Source of the DNA: KACC-23026 sp963829575
GTDB taxonomy: Bacteria; Bacillota; Bacilli; Bacillales; Sporolactobacillaceae
Assembly: GCA_963829575.1 (NCBI GenBank)
Contig: CAWHJF010000012.1
Span: 620,001-684,000 of the forward strand
Length of the DNA: 64,000 nucleotides
Direction: 5' to 3'
Below are positions 25,565 to 34,027 of this stretch, piece by piece. The number at the start of each line of letters is the position of its first letter. Within the stretch, counting starts at the first letter, position 1. The notes beneath the pieces were generated by a model that made no database searches, was not told the origin of the DNA, and was given only the letters and a program-made list of their open reading frames with translations. The position numbers and the translations under genes are program-made.

Positions 25565-26572
25565 CTAATCGACAGTGGTTTCTAAAATCAAACGAAGCCC
25601 ATCCAACGCGTCGTTAAGCGAGACGGATTCGCCTTTTTGCTTAGTAAATGGCTCAGCAATATTGAAGGTCTGGGCAAGATAGTCTTCAAGGCGTTCCCCT
25701 TTCTTAAACGTCTCTTGATCGAGTTCGGTCAACGGGTGCTCATCATTGGCTGAGCGAATTGCTCTCAACTCTTTATATCTGCGCATGATTTTCTTAGACC
25801 GATGCAGGAGTGTGAGATGGTTGGCTTCAAGTTGTTCACCTTCCAAAATCGTGGAGGTCGAGTACAATGGGCTGATCGCCGGATAAATCCTACGTGAAAC
25901 GAGTTCCACATCAAAGCGAACCAGCGTATCCAAAGGGCCATAAGGGACCTCTTCGTCCATGGAATCCCCGCGCATATCCGCCAAAATAAACGTAACGGGT
26001 CGGGTGTTCATCTCAGCAAGACGTTCTTTTAGAAGGGCAACGTCACCGGATAAAACAAACTCGCGCTCGACGCCTAACAAAATGTCTTTTTCCTCGCCAA
26101 TTTCTTCGATTGCCTTGGTGACATCAGCCAATGTTTTATACGTAAAATCGGCTTCCTCCATTGTGTCGCTGACACCGGGTTCCAATTGGTCGGGAAGCCA
26201 AAGCATGCATGCATAATTCCTCTTTTTTAGTCGGTTGAAAAGCTCACCCATTAAGACAAATTGGCCCATACCCGGCCGTGCCACAAGGCCGCATGTTCCG
26301 CCACGAACAATGGGAGAAAAAATGTCCAGAACTTTGATCCCTGTCTCGATCATTTGCGTTCCCGCCCCTCTAATGATTAATTCATCCAATGTGCAACCGG
26401 CAAGTTGGGCCAAGGCAACCAACGTCCGGACTTCTGCCTTTCCAACAGGGGTTTTCCCCGTTGTTAGGTTTGAAACGGTGGCAGGCCTTAACCCAACCGT
26501 TTGACTCGCTTTCGTTAAATTGGGGACGCGCCTTTTTAAAAGAGCCACGTTCAACTGTAGGTCTTCATTCAT
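25565..26572 (-). CDS. HTH domain fused to a degenerate F1-ATPase beta-like core
   Basis: 335 residues, start behind AAGGAG. Residues about 7-65 look like an XRE-type helix-turn-helix (KASQTVGLRPATVSNLTTGK). From 74 to the end the protein follows the ATP synthase beta-subunit order: IETGIKVLDIFSPIVRGG (75-92), a P-loop position reading ARPGMGQFV where active enzymes have GGAGVGKTV, a Walker-B-like VTFILADMRGD (193-203), IYPAISPLYSTS (229-240; beta has IYPAVDPLDSTS) and a C-terminal helical part ending YLAQTFNIAEPFT...VSLNDALDG, matching the beta FLSQPF-VAEVFT-VSLKDT region. The N-terminal beta-barrel is replaced by the HTH and the catalytic Lys is lost. Probably a non-hydrolytic regulator derived from a rotary-ATPase fold; function unknown. 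Confidence 0.75.
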   Translation of the reverse strand: MNEDLQLNVALLKRRVPNLTKASQTVGLRPATVSNLTTGKTPVGKAEVRTLVALAQLAGCTLDELIIRGAGTQMIETGIKVLDIFSPIVRGGTCGLVARPGMGQFVLMGELFNRLKKRNYACMLWLPDQLEPGVSDTMEEADFTYKTLADVTKAIEEIGEEKDILLGVEREFVLSGDVALLKERLAEMNTRPVTFILADMRGDSMDEEVPYGPLDTLVRFDVELVSRRIYPAISPLYSTSTILEGEQLEANHLTLLHRSKKIMRRYKELRAIRSANDEHPLTELDQETFKKGERLEDYLAQTFNIAEPFTKQKGESVSLNDALDGLRLILETTVD

Positions 26573-26624
26573 CTCTAATCACTCCTTACTCATATAGTAA
26601 TTAAATTTACGTTGAAACGCAAAT

Positions 26625-26895
26625 AATTTTAGAAAAAAGGGCAATTTTCTTTAAGTTGGTTGCTAAACATGCGAGACGCCTGCTGGAAAAATGAGCTAGG
26701 CGAAACGCTTGCAAGTCAAGTCGTAGACCAGAAAAGAAAATGACTTTCAGGCAAGCCAGCACGAAGGCTTTCAATGCAGAAGATTCACGATGAGAACCAA
26801 GTAGTAGGCTGACTCGCAGATCGCCCCCGACCCGTGGCAAGCGAGTGTGTGCGCGCCGAAATAATATGACAACAAAATTTTCGCAGCTGGCCTTT
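26625..26895. repeat. Dispersed intergenic repeat (copy 2, longer)
   Basis: In the 390-bp spacer 26573-26962. Words GCGAGACGCCTGC, GGAAAAATGAGCTAGGCGAA, GACCCGTGGCAAGCGAG and ACAACAAAATTTTCGC match, in the same order, the copy at 11590-11735 and resemble the CGAGACTCCTGCGGGAAAA element common between Bacillaceae genes. This copy has about 120 bp that copy 1 lacks. No open frame with a ribosome site is seen inside. Confidence 0.5.
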
Positions 26896-26901
26896 AGAAA
26901 T

Positions 26902-26937
26902 TAAAAAGAGCGATTTCCATAATTGAAAATCGCTCTA
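26902..26937 (-). terminator. Terminator of the phytase-like gene
   Basis: AGAGCGATTT and AAATCGCTCT form the stem; TTTTT follows on the minus strand. Confidence 0.8.
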
Positions 26938-26962
26938 ATAGGGCGGAAATTGTGTGAGTTGC

Positions 26963-28033
26963 CTATTTATTCTGAGTCACTTCAAACACAAAGAATTGGG
27001 TGAGACCTTTAGAGTTAAACGTATTGTTAGAGACGAGCACTAAGCTGCGATGGCCATCCGAAAGTGTGGGTCCAAAAGCTATGCCTTCGAAATTCCCAAT
27101 CTGTTTGAGATCTAAGGTGTCCAGATTCAGAACCAGTTTTTTAGAAACGGGTATGAATGAGGCATCTAACAAAGAAGCACTCGGATGGATGTTCGTCGCG
27201 ACTGACGTATCAATTTGGTAGATCCGACACGAATAGTGCTCGGGAGCATGGGTCTCATGCAAATTCGCCCGCTCCAACACCAGGAATTGATGCGCATTGA
27301 TCGCCAACATCTCGACGACACCATTTTGATCAAGGATATTCTGTGTATCGTGCTCAGGAACAGACGAGAGCGGGTAGACATACTCCCCGACGATAGTGCC
27401 CTTCCTCGTGTATTGTGTGAGACGCGTAAAGCCCGATTCTTGTGCATTAGGTGCAGGCCCATCTTGTAATAACGGGCCTTCAAGAGCTGTCCAAAAAAAT
27501 TGCCCATCTGGTGTCCAACTACTTGCTTCAAGCGCTTGGTTTTTACGAATGCCTAAATCCGGCTTTTTGTGAATCAAAAAGGCATCGGGTACCTTAAATG
27601 AATTGAGGAAAGCGCCTTTTTTGGAGGCATGGTAAATCTGCGGATTGAACCCCAGTGTACGATTGCCCTCACTCGTATACCAAATGCTCCCATCCGACGG
27701 ATCCACGCGTATCGATTCAAAATCAGGAACAATCCCCTCGTGATGGAGGTCGTAATGCCGAAAGCTTGGAAAAGGCGAGCCGTCTTTTTGCTTTAATGCG
27801 ACCATTCCAGTAATGGAGAGATCATGCACCCCATTTTTATCATAAGAAAGCTTTGCATTATAAAATCGAGCGGGCCCAAGTGTGGCTCGATCCTCGCTAA
27901 TAAGCACCCACTCGCCTGTTTTGGGGTCGTAATCCAAGCCCGAAAGCCCACCTACAAAAGTCCGTTTATATGTAACCGTATTGGGGAGCACCATTTCGCC
28001 AATCATTTCAAGTGAAAGAGGGGCGGTTTCCAA
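26963..28033 (-). CDS. Esterase-like phytase-family protein (main part)
   Basis: 356 residues read from TTG 28033. The sequence shows a beta-propeller-like pattern (GGLSGLDYDPKTGEWVLISEDR, FESIRVDPSDGSIWYTSEGN, LEASSWTPDGQFFWTALEG) typical of the secreted esterase-like/phytase-like family. Alone it lacks a signal peptide and a ribosome binding site at the TTG. A signal peptide is encoded just upstream in another frame (28008-28175), so the intact gene probably spans both. The substrate is unknown; such proteins act outside the cytoplasm, sometimes on phosphate or ester substrates. A terminator follows. Confidence 0.7.
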   Translation of the reverse strand: METAPLSLEMIGEMVLPNTVTYKRTFVGGLSGLDYDPKTGEWVLISEDRATLGPARFYNAKLSYDKNGVHDLSITGMVALKQKDGSPFPSFRHYDLHHEGIVPDFESIRVDPSDGSIWYTSEGNRTLGFNPQIYHASKKGAFLNSFKVPDAFLIHKKPDLGIRKNQALEASSWTPDGQFFWTALEGPLLQDGPAPNAQESGFTRLTQYTRKGTIVGEYVYPLSSVPEHDTQNILDQNGVVEMLAINAHQFLVLERANLHETHAPEHYSCRIYQIDTSVATNIHPSASLLDASFIPVSKKLVLNLDTLDLKQIGNFEGIAFGPTLSDGHRSLVLVSNNTFNSKGLTQFFVFEVTQNK

Positions 28034-28175
28034 TGAATGGCTCGATTTTCGATAGAGAAGAATTCGCTGCCACCCCTAATGGCGATTTCGTATGGCTCAA
28101 TGCTTGAGCGGGATCGACACTCCAGTTAAATAGACCCAATCCAATTAAAAAACTAGCACACATTCGTTTAAGCAT
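28008..28175 (-). pseudogene. Out-of-frame signal-peptide segment of the phytase-like gene
   Basis: ATG 28175 opens MLKRMCASFLIGLGLFNWS followed by a good signal-peptidase site (PAQA/LS), but this frame stops at 28008 after overlapping the main frame. In the +1 frame the reading continues RKSSHSLETAPLSLEMIG into the phytase-like protein. The two frames coexist between about 28020 and 28073, which includes a CCCC run. Either a one-base indel inactivated the gene, a sequencing error is present, or frameshifting joins them. Confidence 0.6.
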
Positions 28176-28268
28176 ATAAGCATCACAATCCTCACAAACA
28201 TCTTTTAGGAGTAGTCTTTGCCAAACATTGGGTATTTTATCAAAATATGTGGGGAGGGAATAGCCCAT

Positions 28269-28356
28269 AGTTCCCATAATAAATTGAAACATCCGAACGG
28301 GAACTAAGCCACCGGTTCAGTTCCCCAAATCAAAATAGAACAGGCATACAGGAACT
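28269..28356. repeat. Mini word-pair element, AGTTCCC/GGGAACT, about 50-bp spacing
   Basis: AGTTCCC at 28269 and 28319 (50 bp apart); GGGAACT at 28299 and AGGAACT at 28350 (51 bp apart). Only the words are conserved, not the DNA between, yet the step equals that of the large arrays. Confidence 0.6.
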
Positions 28357-28397
28357 GCTCCCCCCCCAGACTTGCGCACTGCCCCCATTTCAAGACA

Positions 28398-28432
28398 CAA
28401 AAAAAGAACCTGTTCCGCGCAGAACAGGTTCC
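28398..28432 (-). terminator. Terminator of the amino-acid ABC operon
   Basis: GAACCTGTTC (28406-28415) pairs with GAACAGGTTC (28422-28431); a run of seven T follows on the minus strand. Confidence 0.9.
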
Positions 28433-28458
28433 AAAATGGGTGGTTTGGCTCATCTTTT

Positions 28459-29181
28459 TTATAAAACTTTACTCAAGAACGATTGAGTCCGCTCGTGTTG
28501 TGGATTAGAGAACAAGGCTTTGGGTTCGTTTTCTTCGACAATATAGCCACCGTCCATAAAAATCACTCGGTCACCGACTTCGCGTGCAAAGCCCATTTCG
28601 TGGGTGACGACAATCATCGTCATGCCTTCTTTCGCCAGGTTTTTCATAACCTCAAGCACTTCGCCGACCATCTCTGGATCAAGTGCAGAGGTTGGTTCAT
28701 CAAACAACATGATTTTCGGCTCCATCGCCAAGGCTCGAGCAATCGCAACACGCTGTTTTTGGCCACCGGATAAAGAATCCGGGTACACATTGGCTTTATC
28801 CGCGAGTCCTACTTTTCCAAGTAACTCCATCGCCTTTTCCTTAGCCGCCTCTAGTTCTTTCCGTTTTACAATGCGAGGGGAGAGCGTGATGTTCTCTAAA
28901 ACCGTCTTGTGCGGGAAAAGGTTGAAATGCTGGAACACCATCCCGACATCTTCACGGATCCGGTTAATATCGGTTTTCGGATTGGTAATATCTACACCTT
29001 CGATTAACACGCGTCCGTCTGTGACGGCTTCAAGCAAGTTAATGCATCTAAGAAACGTCGACTTTCCGGATCCCGATGGCCCGATCACCACCACAACTTC
29101 TTGTGGTCTAATGTCAACGTTAATATCTTTTAAAACAACATGCTCACCGAAGGCTTTTTTTAAGTTTTCGACTTTAATCAT
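28459..29181 (-). CDS. Polar amino-acid ABC transporter ATPase
   Basis: 240 residues, the standard length of GlnQ/ArtM-type ATPases. Walker A GPSGSGKS (about 34-41), Q-loop in VFQHFNLFPH, signature LSGGQKQR (about 138-145), Walker B IMLFDEPTSALD and H-loop VVTHEMG. It energises import of a polar amino acid (glutamine, arginine or cystine type). Its start overlaps the permease stop by 4 bp. Last gene of a three-gene minus-strand operon closed by a strong terminator. Confidence 0.9.
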   Translation of the reverse strand: MIKVENLKKAFGEHVVLKDINVDIRPQEVVVVIGPSGSGKSTFLRCINLLEAVTDGRVLIEGVDITNPKTDINRIREDVGMVFQHFNLFPHKTVLENITLSPRIVKRKELEAAKEKAMELLGKVGLADKANVYPDSLSGGQKQRVAIARALAMEPKIMLFDEPTSALDPEMVGEVLEVMKNLAKEGMTMIVVTHEMGFAREVGDRVIFMDGGYIVEENEPKALFSNPQHERTQSFLSKVL

Positions 29182-29834
29182 TCGGTTTTCAGCCTTCTTT
29201 CAACATAGTTTAGCAAGAGACTTAAGCAATACGTGAGAACAAGATAAATCGCTGCGGTTGTAAAATAAGGCTCCCAAACGCGGTAATATTGGCCTTGCAT
29301 CGCCCGACCCCAATACATGATTTCATGGGCCGCAATTACGGCCAACAGGGAAGAATCTTTAATTAAGACAATGAACTCATTTCCAAGCGGTGGAATGATG
29401 CGTTTAATCGCTTGGGGCAAAATGACGTGGCGCATCGCCTGAACGTGATTCATCCCGAGCGAACGGGAGGCTTCCATTTGACCTGGATCGATCGATTGAA
29501 TCCCACCACGGAAAATCTCGGCCACATAAGCCGCGGAGTTAAGCGACAAAGCCAAAATTCCCGCTACATAAGCATTGGTTGTGCCAAGGATTTGCGGAAC
29601 CAACCCAAAGTGAATAATTAGGATTTGCACAAAAAGAGGCGTGCCTCTGAAAACCGTAATATAAATGCTGAATGGTGCGGCTAATACTTTATTGCGCATC
29701 ATTTTTCCTAGCCCAATTAATAAACCGAGGATCGTTCCGAAAAAGACCCCGGCAAGCGATAGGCCAATGGTGATTAAGGTCCCCTCTAAAAAATAGGGGA
29801 GATATTCACCAATGATATCAAACCGAAAATTCAT
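29178..29834 (-). CDS. Polar amino-acid ABC transporter permease
   Basis: 218 residues from ATG 29834, which has GGAGGG 5 nt upstream; ATG 29837 has only 2 nt. HisM/GlnP-family membrane protein with about five hydrophobic segments (about 12-40, 50-75, 80-105, 150-172 and 190-210) and the EAA-type loop EASRSLGMNHVQAMRHVILPQA that docks the ATPase. It forms the import channel with the ATPase that it overlaps. A terminator-like hairpin separates it from the binding-protein gene upstream. Confidence 0.88.
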   Translation of the reverse strand: MNFRFDIIGEYLPYFLEGTLITIGLSLAGVFFGTILGLLIGLGKMMRNKVLAAPFSIYITVFRGTPLFVQILIIHFGLVPQILGTTNAYVAGILALSLNSAAYVAEIFRGGIQSIDPGQMEASRSLGMNHVQAMRHVILPQAIKRIIPPLGNEFIVLIKDSSLLAVIAAHEIMYWGRAMQGQYYRVWEPYFTTAAIYLVLTYCLSLLLNYVERRLKTE

Positions 29835-29927
29835 CATATCCCTCCAAATATACAAGGCTGTCCAAAAGGTGTGAAAACAAAGTGCGTGGTCACGTTGACG
29901 GAGGTCTTTTTGAACAAGCCAAAAGAT

Positions 29928-29966
29928 AAAATTGCGTAACGCTTAGTGGATAAGGTTACGCAATTT
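29928..29966 (-). terminator. Hairpin between binding-protein and permease genes
   Basis: AAAATTGCGTAAC (29928-29940) pairs perfectly with GTTACGCAATTTT (29954-29966); TTTT follows on the minus strand. It would let only part of the transcripts reach the permease and ATPase genes, giving excess binding protein. This interpretation is inferred. Confidence 0.7.
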
Positions 29967-29999
29967 TTTTGGGTTTAATCATACTGGAAGCCTCAAAAA

Positions 30000-30863
30000 T
30001 TATTGATTTAAGGCGTCCTTCTCAGCGGATTTAATCACATCAAGATTTGGATCTTTACCAAACCATTTGTTGAAAATTTGAGTATAGGTTCCATTATCCA
30101 CGACTTTTTGTATCCCTTTGTTAAAGTCAGGAACCAATTGGCTGCCTTTAGGGAACATCAGACCATAAAATTCTTTAGGAAAACTGTTATCCTCGACGAC
30201 TTTTAAGTTTTGACCTGGGTTGTTTTTCACGTAAGAGTCGACCACACCACTATCTGCTACAACGGCATCCGCGCCGCCGTTGATCAATTCCATAATCGCC
30301 AGGTTGTTGTTTTCGAACTTCTTAATTTTATTGCTGTTCTTACCAAGAATGCCTTCTACAACGGCTTGACCCGTTGTTCCGTTTTGAACGGCAACCGTTT
30401 TTCCTTTAAGATCCTTACCGCCTGAGATGGTACTATCTTTTTTAACCATGATTTCGTTTGTTGAAGCGAAATATGGGATTGAGAAATCATAGGTTTGTTT
30501 ACGGTCACTATTAATCGTAATTGCAGAAATGCCAAGATCGGCATCTTTTCCTTGTAAAGACGCGAATACCGCATCCCAACCTACGTTTTGAATATCTACT
30601 TTATAGCCGGCAACTTTAGCCACTGCATTTAATAAGTCCACATCGAAACCGACAATTTTACCCTTGTCCATGTTTTCGAATGGTGCATAAGAAGCGTCAG
30701 TAACCACTTTCAATGTTTTGGTTGGTGCTTTAGCTGTTTGATTTGTACCTGAAGAGGTGTTGCTGGATCCGTTCGACCCAGATTTAGAACTCGTTCCACA
30801 TCCAGATAGAATTAAAACAGACATGACGATAAGAGCGACAGTGATGGATAGTAATTTTTTCAC
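30000..30863 (-). CDS. Amino-acid ABC transporter substrate-binding lipoprotein
   Basis: 287 residues from GTG 30863, behind AAAGGGG; a longer frame from 30944 lacks a site and would bury the signal. Lipoprotein signal with lipobox LILSGCG, then a Ser/Thr/Asn/Gly linker and a family-3 solute-binding domain (KTLKVVTDASYAPFENMDKG, GFDVDLLNAVAK, GKTVAVQNGTTG). It is tethered outside the membrane and delivers a polar amino acid to the permease. It is the promoter-proximal gene of the operon. Confidence 0.9.
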   Translation of the reverse strand: MKKLLSITVALIVMSVLILSGCGTSSKSGSNGSSNTSSGTNQTAKAPTKTLKVVTDASYAPFENMDKGKIVGFDVDLLNAVAKVAGYKVDIQNVGWDAVFASLQGKDADLGISAITINSDRKQTYDFSIPYFASTNEIMVKKDSTISGGKDLKGKTVAVQNGTTGQAVVEGILGKNSNKIKKFENNNLAIMELINGGADAVVADSGVVDSYVKNNPGQNLKVVEDNSFPKEFYGLMFPKGSQLVPDFNKGIQKVVDNGTYTQIFNKWFGKDPNLDVIKSAEKDALNQ

Positions 30864-31229
30864 GCATTCATTCCCCTTTTTATTTTTTATATGGTTTAGA
30901 TGACTTATTTTGCCGATCTTCTTTTCTTCTTTTAAATTACCCAAAAAGTGGTTTTTTATAAAAAGAAAAGGGTTTCGTTTCCGATCAATTCTTCAAGGAA
31001 TAAAAAAAGAGTGAGACCAGGAACAAAAGAGAGAAGAACGACCAAATTTATGTGGTTCCAAGAGTGGTTCGACAAACTAAGACTTCTTATTTCATTACTT
31101 TAATGGATTAGTGTGAAATAGGCAATAAAAAATTCATAGAAATAGAGAGTTTTCCAGTCAATCGCGCACAAGTAATTGCCACAGAAAAGACAACCCCCCT
31201 TATTAGTCGGAAAAGGGGGGCGTCGTGCT
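30864..31229. other. Spacer upstream of the ABC operon, with proA 3' hairpin
   Basis: CCCCCCTT (31194-31201) pairs with AAGGGGGG (31213-31220) just after proA on the minus strand, a probable terminator with a weak T-tract. The rest is AT-rich leader and promoter DNA for the ABC operon; no gene is seen. Confidence 0.5.
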
Positions 31230-32486
31230 TTAATTTTTGATCTGTCCAGAGCCCTCGACAATGTATTTGGTCGAGGTGAGAGCAGGTAAGCCCATTGGCC
31301 CGCGGGCATGGAGCTTTTGGGTGCTAATGCCGATTTCTGCACCAAAGCCAAACTCGAAACCATCGGTAAACCGAGTGGAAGCGTTGTGGTAGACCGCTGC
31401 CGCGTCGATTTGATTTAAAAAGACAGCAACATGATCGGCCGTTTCCGAAACAATCGCTTCCGAGTGTTTTGTCCCATATTTTTGAATATGAGAGAGGGCT
31501 TCTTCTAGATTTTCTACAATACGAAGGGCAACCGTCAAATCTAGAAATTCGGTTTCCCAATCGGCCTCTGTTGCTTGGAGGATGGCGGGATCGAGTGCTC
31601 GTGCCTGTTCATTGCCACGAATTTCAACCCCTTTACTTTTAAGTGAGGCCGTTAATTGGGTCAAATGCTCGTCTGCCCAAGTTTTGTGAACGAGGAGCGT
31701 CTCGGCGGCATTACAAACAGATGGGCGCTGTGTTTTCGCATTGACTGCAATGGCAATCGCCATGTCGGCTTGTGCGGAATCATCAATATAAATATGGCAA
31801 TTTCCAACCCCTGTCTCTAACACAGGAACGGAGGCTTGCTTCACGACGGATTGAATCAAGCCTGCCCCGCCGCGTGGAATGAGCACATCCAAATACTCAT
31901 TTAATTTAAACATCTCAGAGGCTGTTTCTCGACTCGTGTCTTCCAAAAGTTGAACGGCATCGGCTGGAATCGCGGTTTTGTCGAGCGCACGGTGAATGAC
32001 GGACACAATCGCCATATTCGAATGGATCGCAGAAGAACTGCCACGCAGTAGCACGGCATTACCGGCTTTAAGGCAAAGGCTCGAAGCATCGACCGTGACA
32101 TTTGGCCGGGCTTCATAAATCATACCAATCACACCGAGTGGCACACGGACTTTTTGAATACGCAGACCGTTTGGGCGCTCCCATTCTTCTAAAAGTTCTC
32201 CAATTGGATCTGGCAACTCGGCCACTTGAGCTAAACCTTCAGCCATATCTTGAAGTCGGGCTTCTGTTAATTTTAGTCGGTCCAGTAAGTTGGGCTGGAT
32301 CCCGTTTTCTTCACCAAGAACGAGATCTTTTCGATTCTGAGATAAAAGGTAGGCTTTTTCTTCTATTAACTGCTGGGCGATTTTTTTTAGCGCCGTATTC
32401 TTCTCTTCTGTCGTAAGGGTCGCCATAACGCGTGAAGCGCTTTGGGCTAACTGTGCTTTTTGAATCAACTCGCTCATTTTAATCAT
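31230..32486 (-). CDS. proA: Gamma-glutamyl phosphate reductase
   Basis: About 418 residues from ATG 32486, which overlaps the proB stop (ATGA); ATG 32477 is an alternative with longer spacing to AAGGAG. ALDH-superfamily reductase with catalytic Cys in the QRPSVCNAAETLL segment, VLLRGSSSAIHSN and GFGAEIGISTQKLHARGPMG. It reduces gamma-glutamyl phosphate to the semialdehyde, the second step of proline synthesis. Translationally coupled to proB and controlled by the shared T-box. Confidence 0.93.
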   Translation of the reverse strand: MIKMSELIQKAQLAQSASRVMATLTTEEKNTALKKIAQQLIEEKAYLLSQNRKDLVLGEENGIQPNLLDRLKLTEARLQDMAEGLAQVAELPDPIGELLEEWERPNGLRIQKVRVPLGVIGMIYEARPNVTVDASSLCLKAGNAVLLRGSSSAIHSNMAIVSVIHRALDKTAIPADAVQLLEDTSRETASEMFKLNEYLDVLIPRGGAGLIQSVVKQASVPVLETGVGNCHIYIDDSAQADMAIAIAVNAKTQRPSVCNAAETLLVHKTWADEHLTQLTASLKSKGVEIRGNEQARALDPAILQATEADWETEFLDLTVALRIVENLEEALSHIQKYGTKHSEAIVSETADHVAVFLNQIDAAAVYHNASTRFTDGFEFGFGAEIGISTQKLHARGPMGLPALTSTKYIVEGSGQIKN

Positions 32487-33601
32487 CGCTCCTTTTTTAG
32501 TGTCACCCAATTGTCTCGGTGAATCACTTCACCTCGGATATGATGGGTCTGTTCAATCGCGGCTTGACTTTGCAAGCCTTTGATTTGAAAAAGTTCATCA
32601 ATCGAATAGTTGACTTGGCCTTTTCCAATGACCGTTCCGTCATGGGTCACGACTTCTACAACATCGCCTTCTTTAAAGCGACCGTTCGCGGTTTGGACCC
32701 CGGCCGGAAGCAAGCTTTTTCCATGAAAGAGAAGCGCACTCGCGGCCCCTTCATCCACTTCAACTTGACCTGTGATCGGCGAATGAAGCTGAATCCATTG
32801 TTTCTTATTTCCAAGCGGAAGGGATTTCGGTGCACTTCCCACATAAGTCCCATCCCCATGACCCGCGATAATATCGAGTAACTTAGATGGGCCTTGGCCG
32901 GTTCCAATAAAGGACGGGACACCAAGCGACAAGGCCGTTTCCGCTGCTTCAATTTTAGAACGCATGCCGCCTGTTCCAACCTTTGACCCAGCAGCGCCAG
33001 CTAAGGCTAAGACCTCCGGTGTAATGCTCTCCAAAAATGAAATCCGCTCTGGCATGGGTGATTTTCTTGGATCGCCCTTATAGAGCCCATTGATGTCTGT
33101 CAGCATGATTAAGAGGTCGGCATGAACGAGACCGCACACCAAAGCCGAGAGGCGATCATTGTCACCAAATGTTAATTCATCAACGGCAACGGAATCATTT
33201 TCATTAATAATGGGAATCGCGCCTCTTTTAAGCAACTCTGACAAGGTTGAAAACACATTGGTGTACTGATCTTGGACCGAAAACGCATCCCGTGTAATCA
33301 AAAGTTGGGCCGTCAGTAAATTATGCTCGCGAAATTGATCCGCATAGCGCTGCATCAGGAGGCCTTGCCCAACGGCCGCAGCCGCTTGTTTTCCGGCAAG
33401 CGTCACGGGCCGAGTCGGATAGCCGAGGGCAGTAAACCCAGCGGCTACCGCTCCAGAGGTAATCAAAACCAATTCATGACCGGCGTGCTTGACCGCAGCA
33501 AGAGCCGCCACATGCTCACGGATCTTTTGGTCACTGATGCCTCCCTGCTTATTGGTTAACGAACTGCTTCCGATTTTGACAACAAGGCGTTGTTTAGCCA
33601 T
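32483..33601 (-). CDS. proB: Glutamate 5-kinase with PUA domain
   Basis: 372 residues, the full two-domain form. An N-terminal amino-acid kinase domain (KIGSSSLTNKQGG, ITSGAVAAGF, NENDSVAVDELTFGDNDRLSA, VGTGGMRSKIEAA) is followed by a C-terminal PUA domain from about 278. It phosphorylates glutamate, the first and usually feedback-inhibited step of proline synthesis. It is the first gene of a proBA operon preceded by a T-box leader reading a proline codon. Confidence 0.93.
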   Translation of the reverse strand: MAKQRLVVKIGSSSLTNKQGGISDQKIREHVAALAAVKHAGHELVLITSGAVAAGFTALGYPTRPVTLAGKQAAAAVGQGLLMQRYADQFREHNLLTAQLLITRDAFSVQDQYTNVFSTLSELLKRGAIPIINENDSVAVDELTFGDNDRLSALVCGLVHADLLIMLTDINGLYKGDPRKSPMPERISFLESITPEVLALAGAAGSKVGTGGMRSKIEAAETALSLGVPSFIGTGQGPSKLLDIIAGHGDGTYVGSAPKSLPLGNKKQWIQLHSPITGQVEVDEGAASALLFHGKSLLPAGVQTANGRFKEGDVVEVVTHDGTVIGKGQVNYSIDELFQIKGLQSQAAIEQTHHIRGEVIHRDNWVTLKKER

Positions 33602-33734
33602 TTTAAAAATCCCTCTTTTGGTTGAAATGGTATTCTGGAAATGTGAGTCGTGCGCTCTGGTGGTACTAAGAAATCGCTAAATTAAAGCGGGTTATCGATA
33701 CTAATAATTCATTAATTGAGCGAATCGATCAAAA

Positions 33735-33992
33735 ATAACGAAAAAGCCCCCTTCGTCCTTACATAAAAGGACGAAGAGGGCTTCGCGGTACCACCTTTTT
33801 TCAACCCATCTTTCAAAAGGTTGATCTTGGAACCCGTATCGAGGGTAACGGTTAGGTTGGCCTAACTGCTCATGAGGTAGGTTCGTACGTTCCTAAGCGG
33901 TATGCCTTCCAGCCTTGGGCACACTCTCTTGACACCTGGAGATCGTCTACTAACCCTCATTCATCACATTTCTTTATTCCGTTCCTTTATTG
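33735..33992 (-). promoter_or_regulatory. Proline T-box leader of proBA
   Basis: On the minus strand the T-box core AAGGTGGTACCGCG (complement of 33783-33798) precedes a terminator whose stem lies at 33741-33783 and is followed by TTTTT. Stem I is closed by ATGAGG with CCTCAT, and the specifier loop reads GAACCTAC, giving CCT (proline). The unacylated tRNA-Pro would stabilise the antiterminator and switch on proBA, as known for B. subtilis proBA. Confidence 0.92.
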
Positions 33993-33998
33993 GAATAA

Positions 33999-34027
33999 AT
34001 TATAGGTAAATTCAATCAATTCGTCAA
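33999..34027 (-). promoter_or_regulatory. Promoter of proBA
   Basis: Minus strand: TTGACG (34027-34022), 17-bp spacer, TATAAT (34004-33999), close to ideal sigma-A. Confidence 0.85.
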
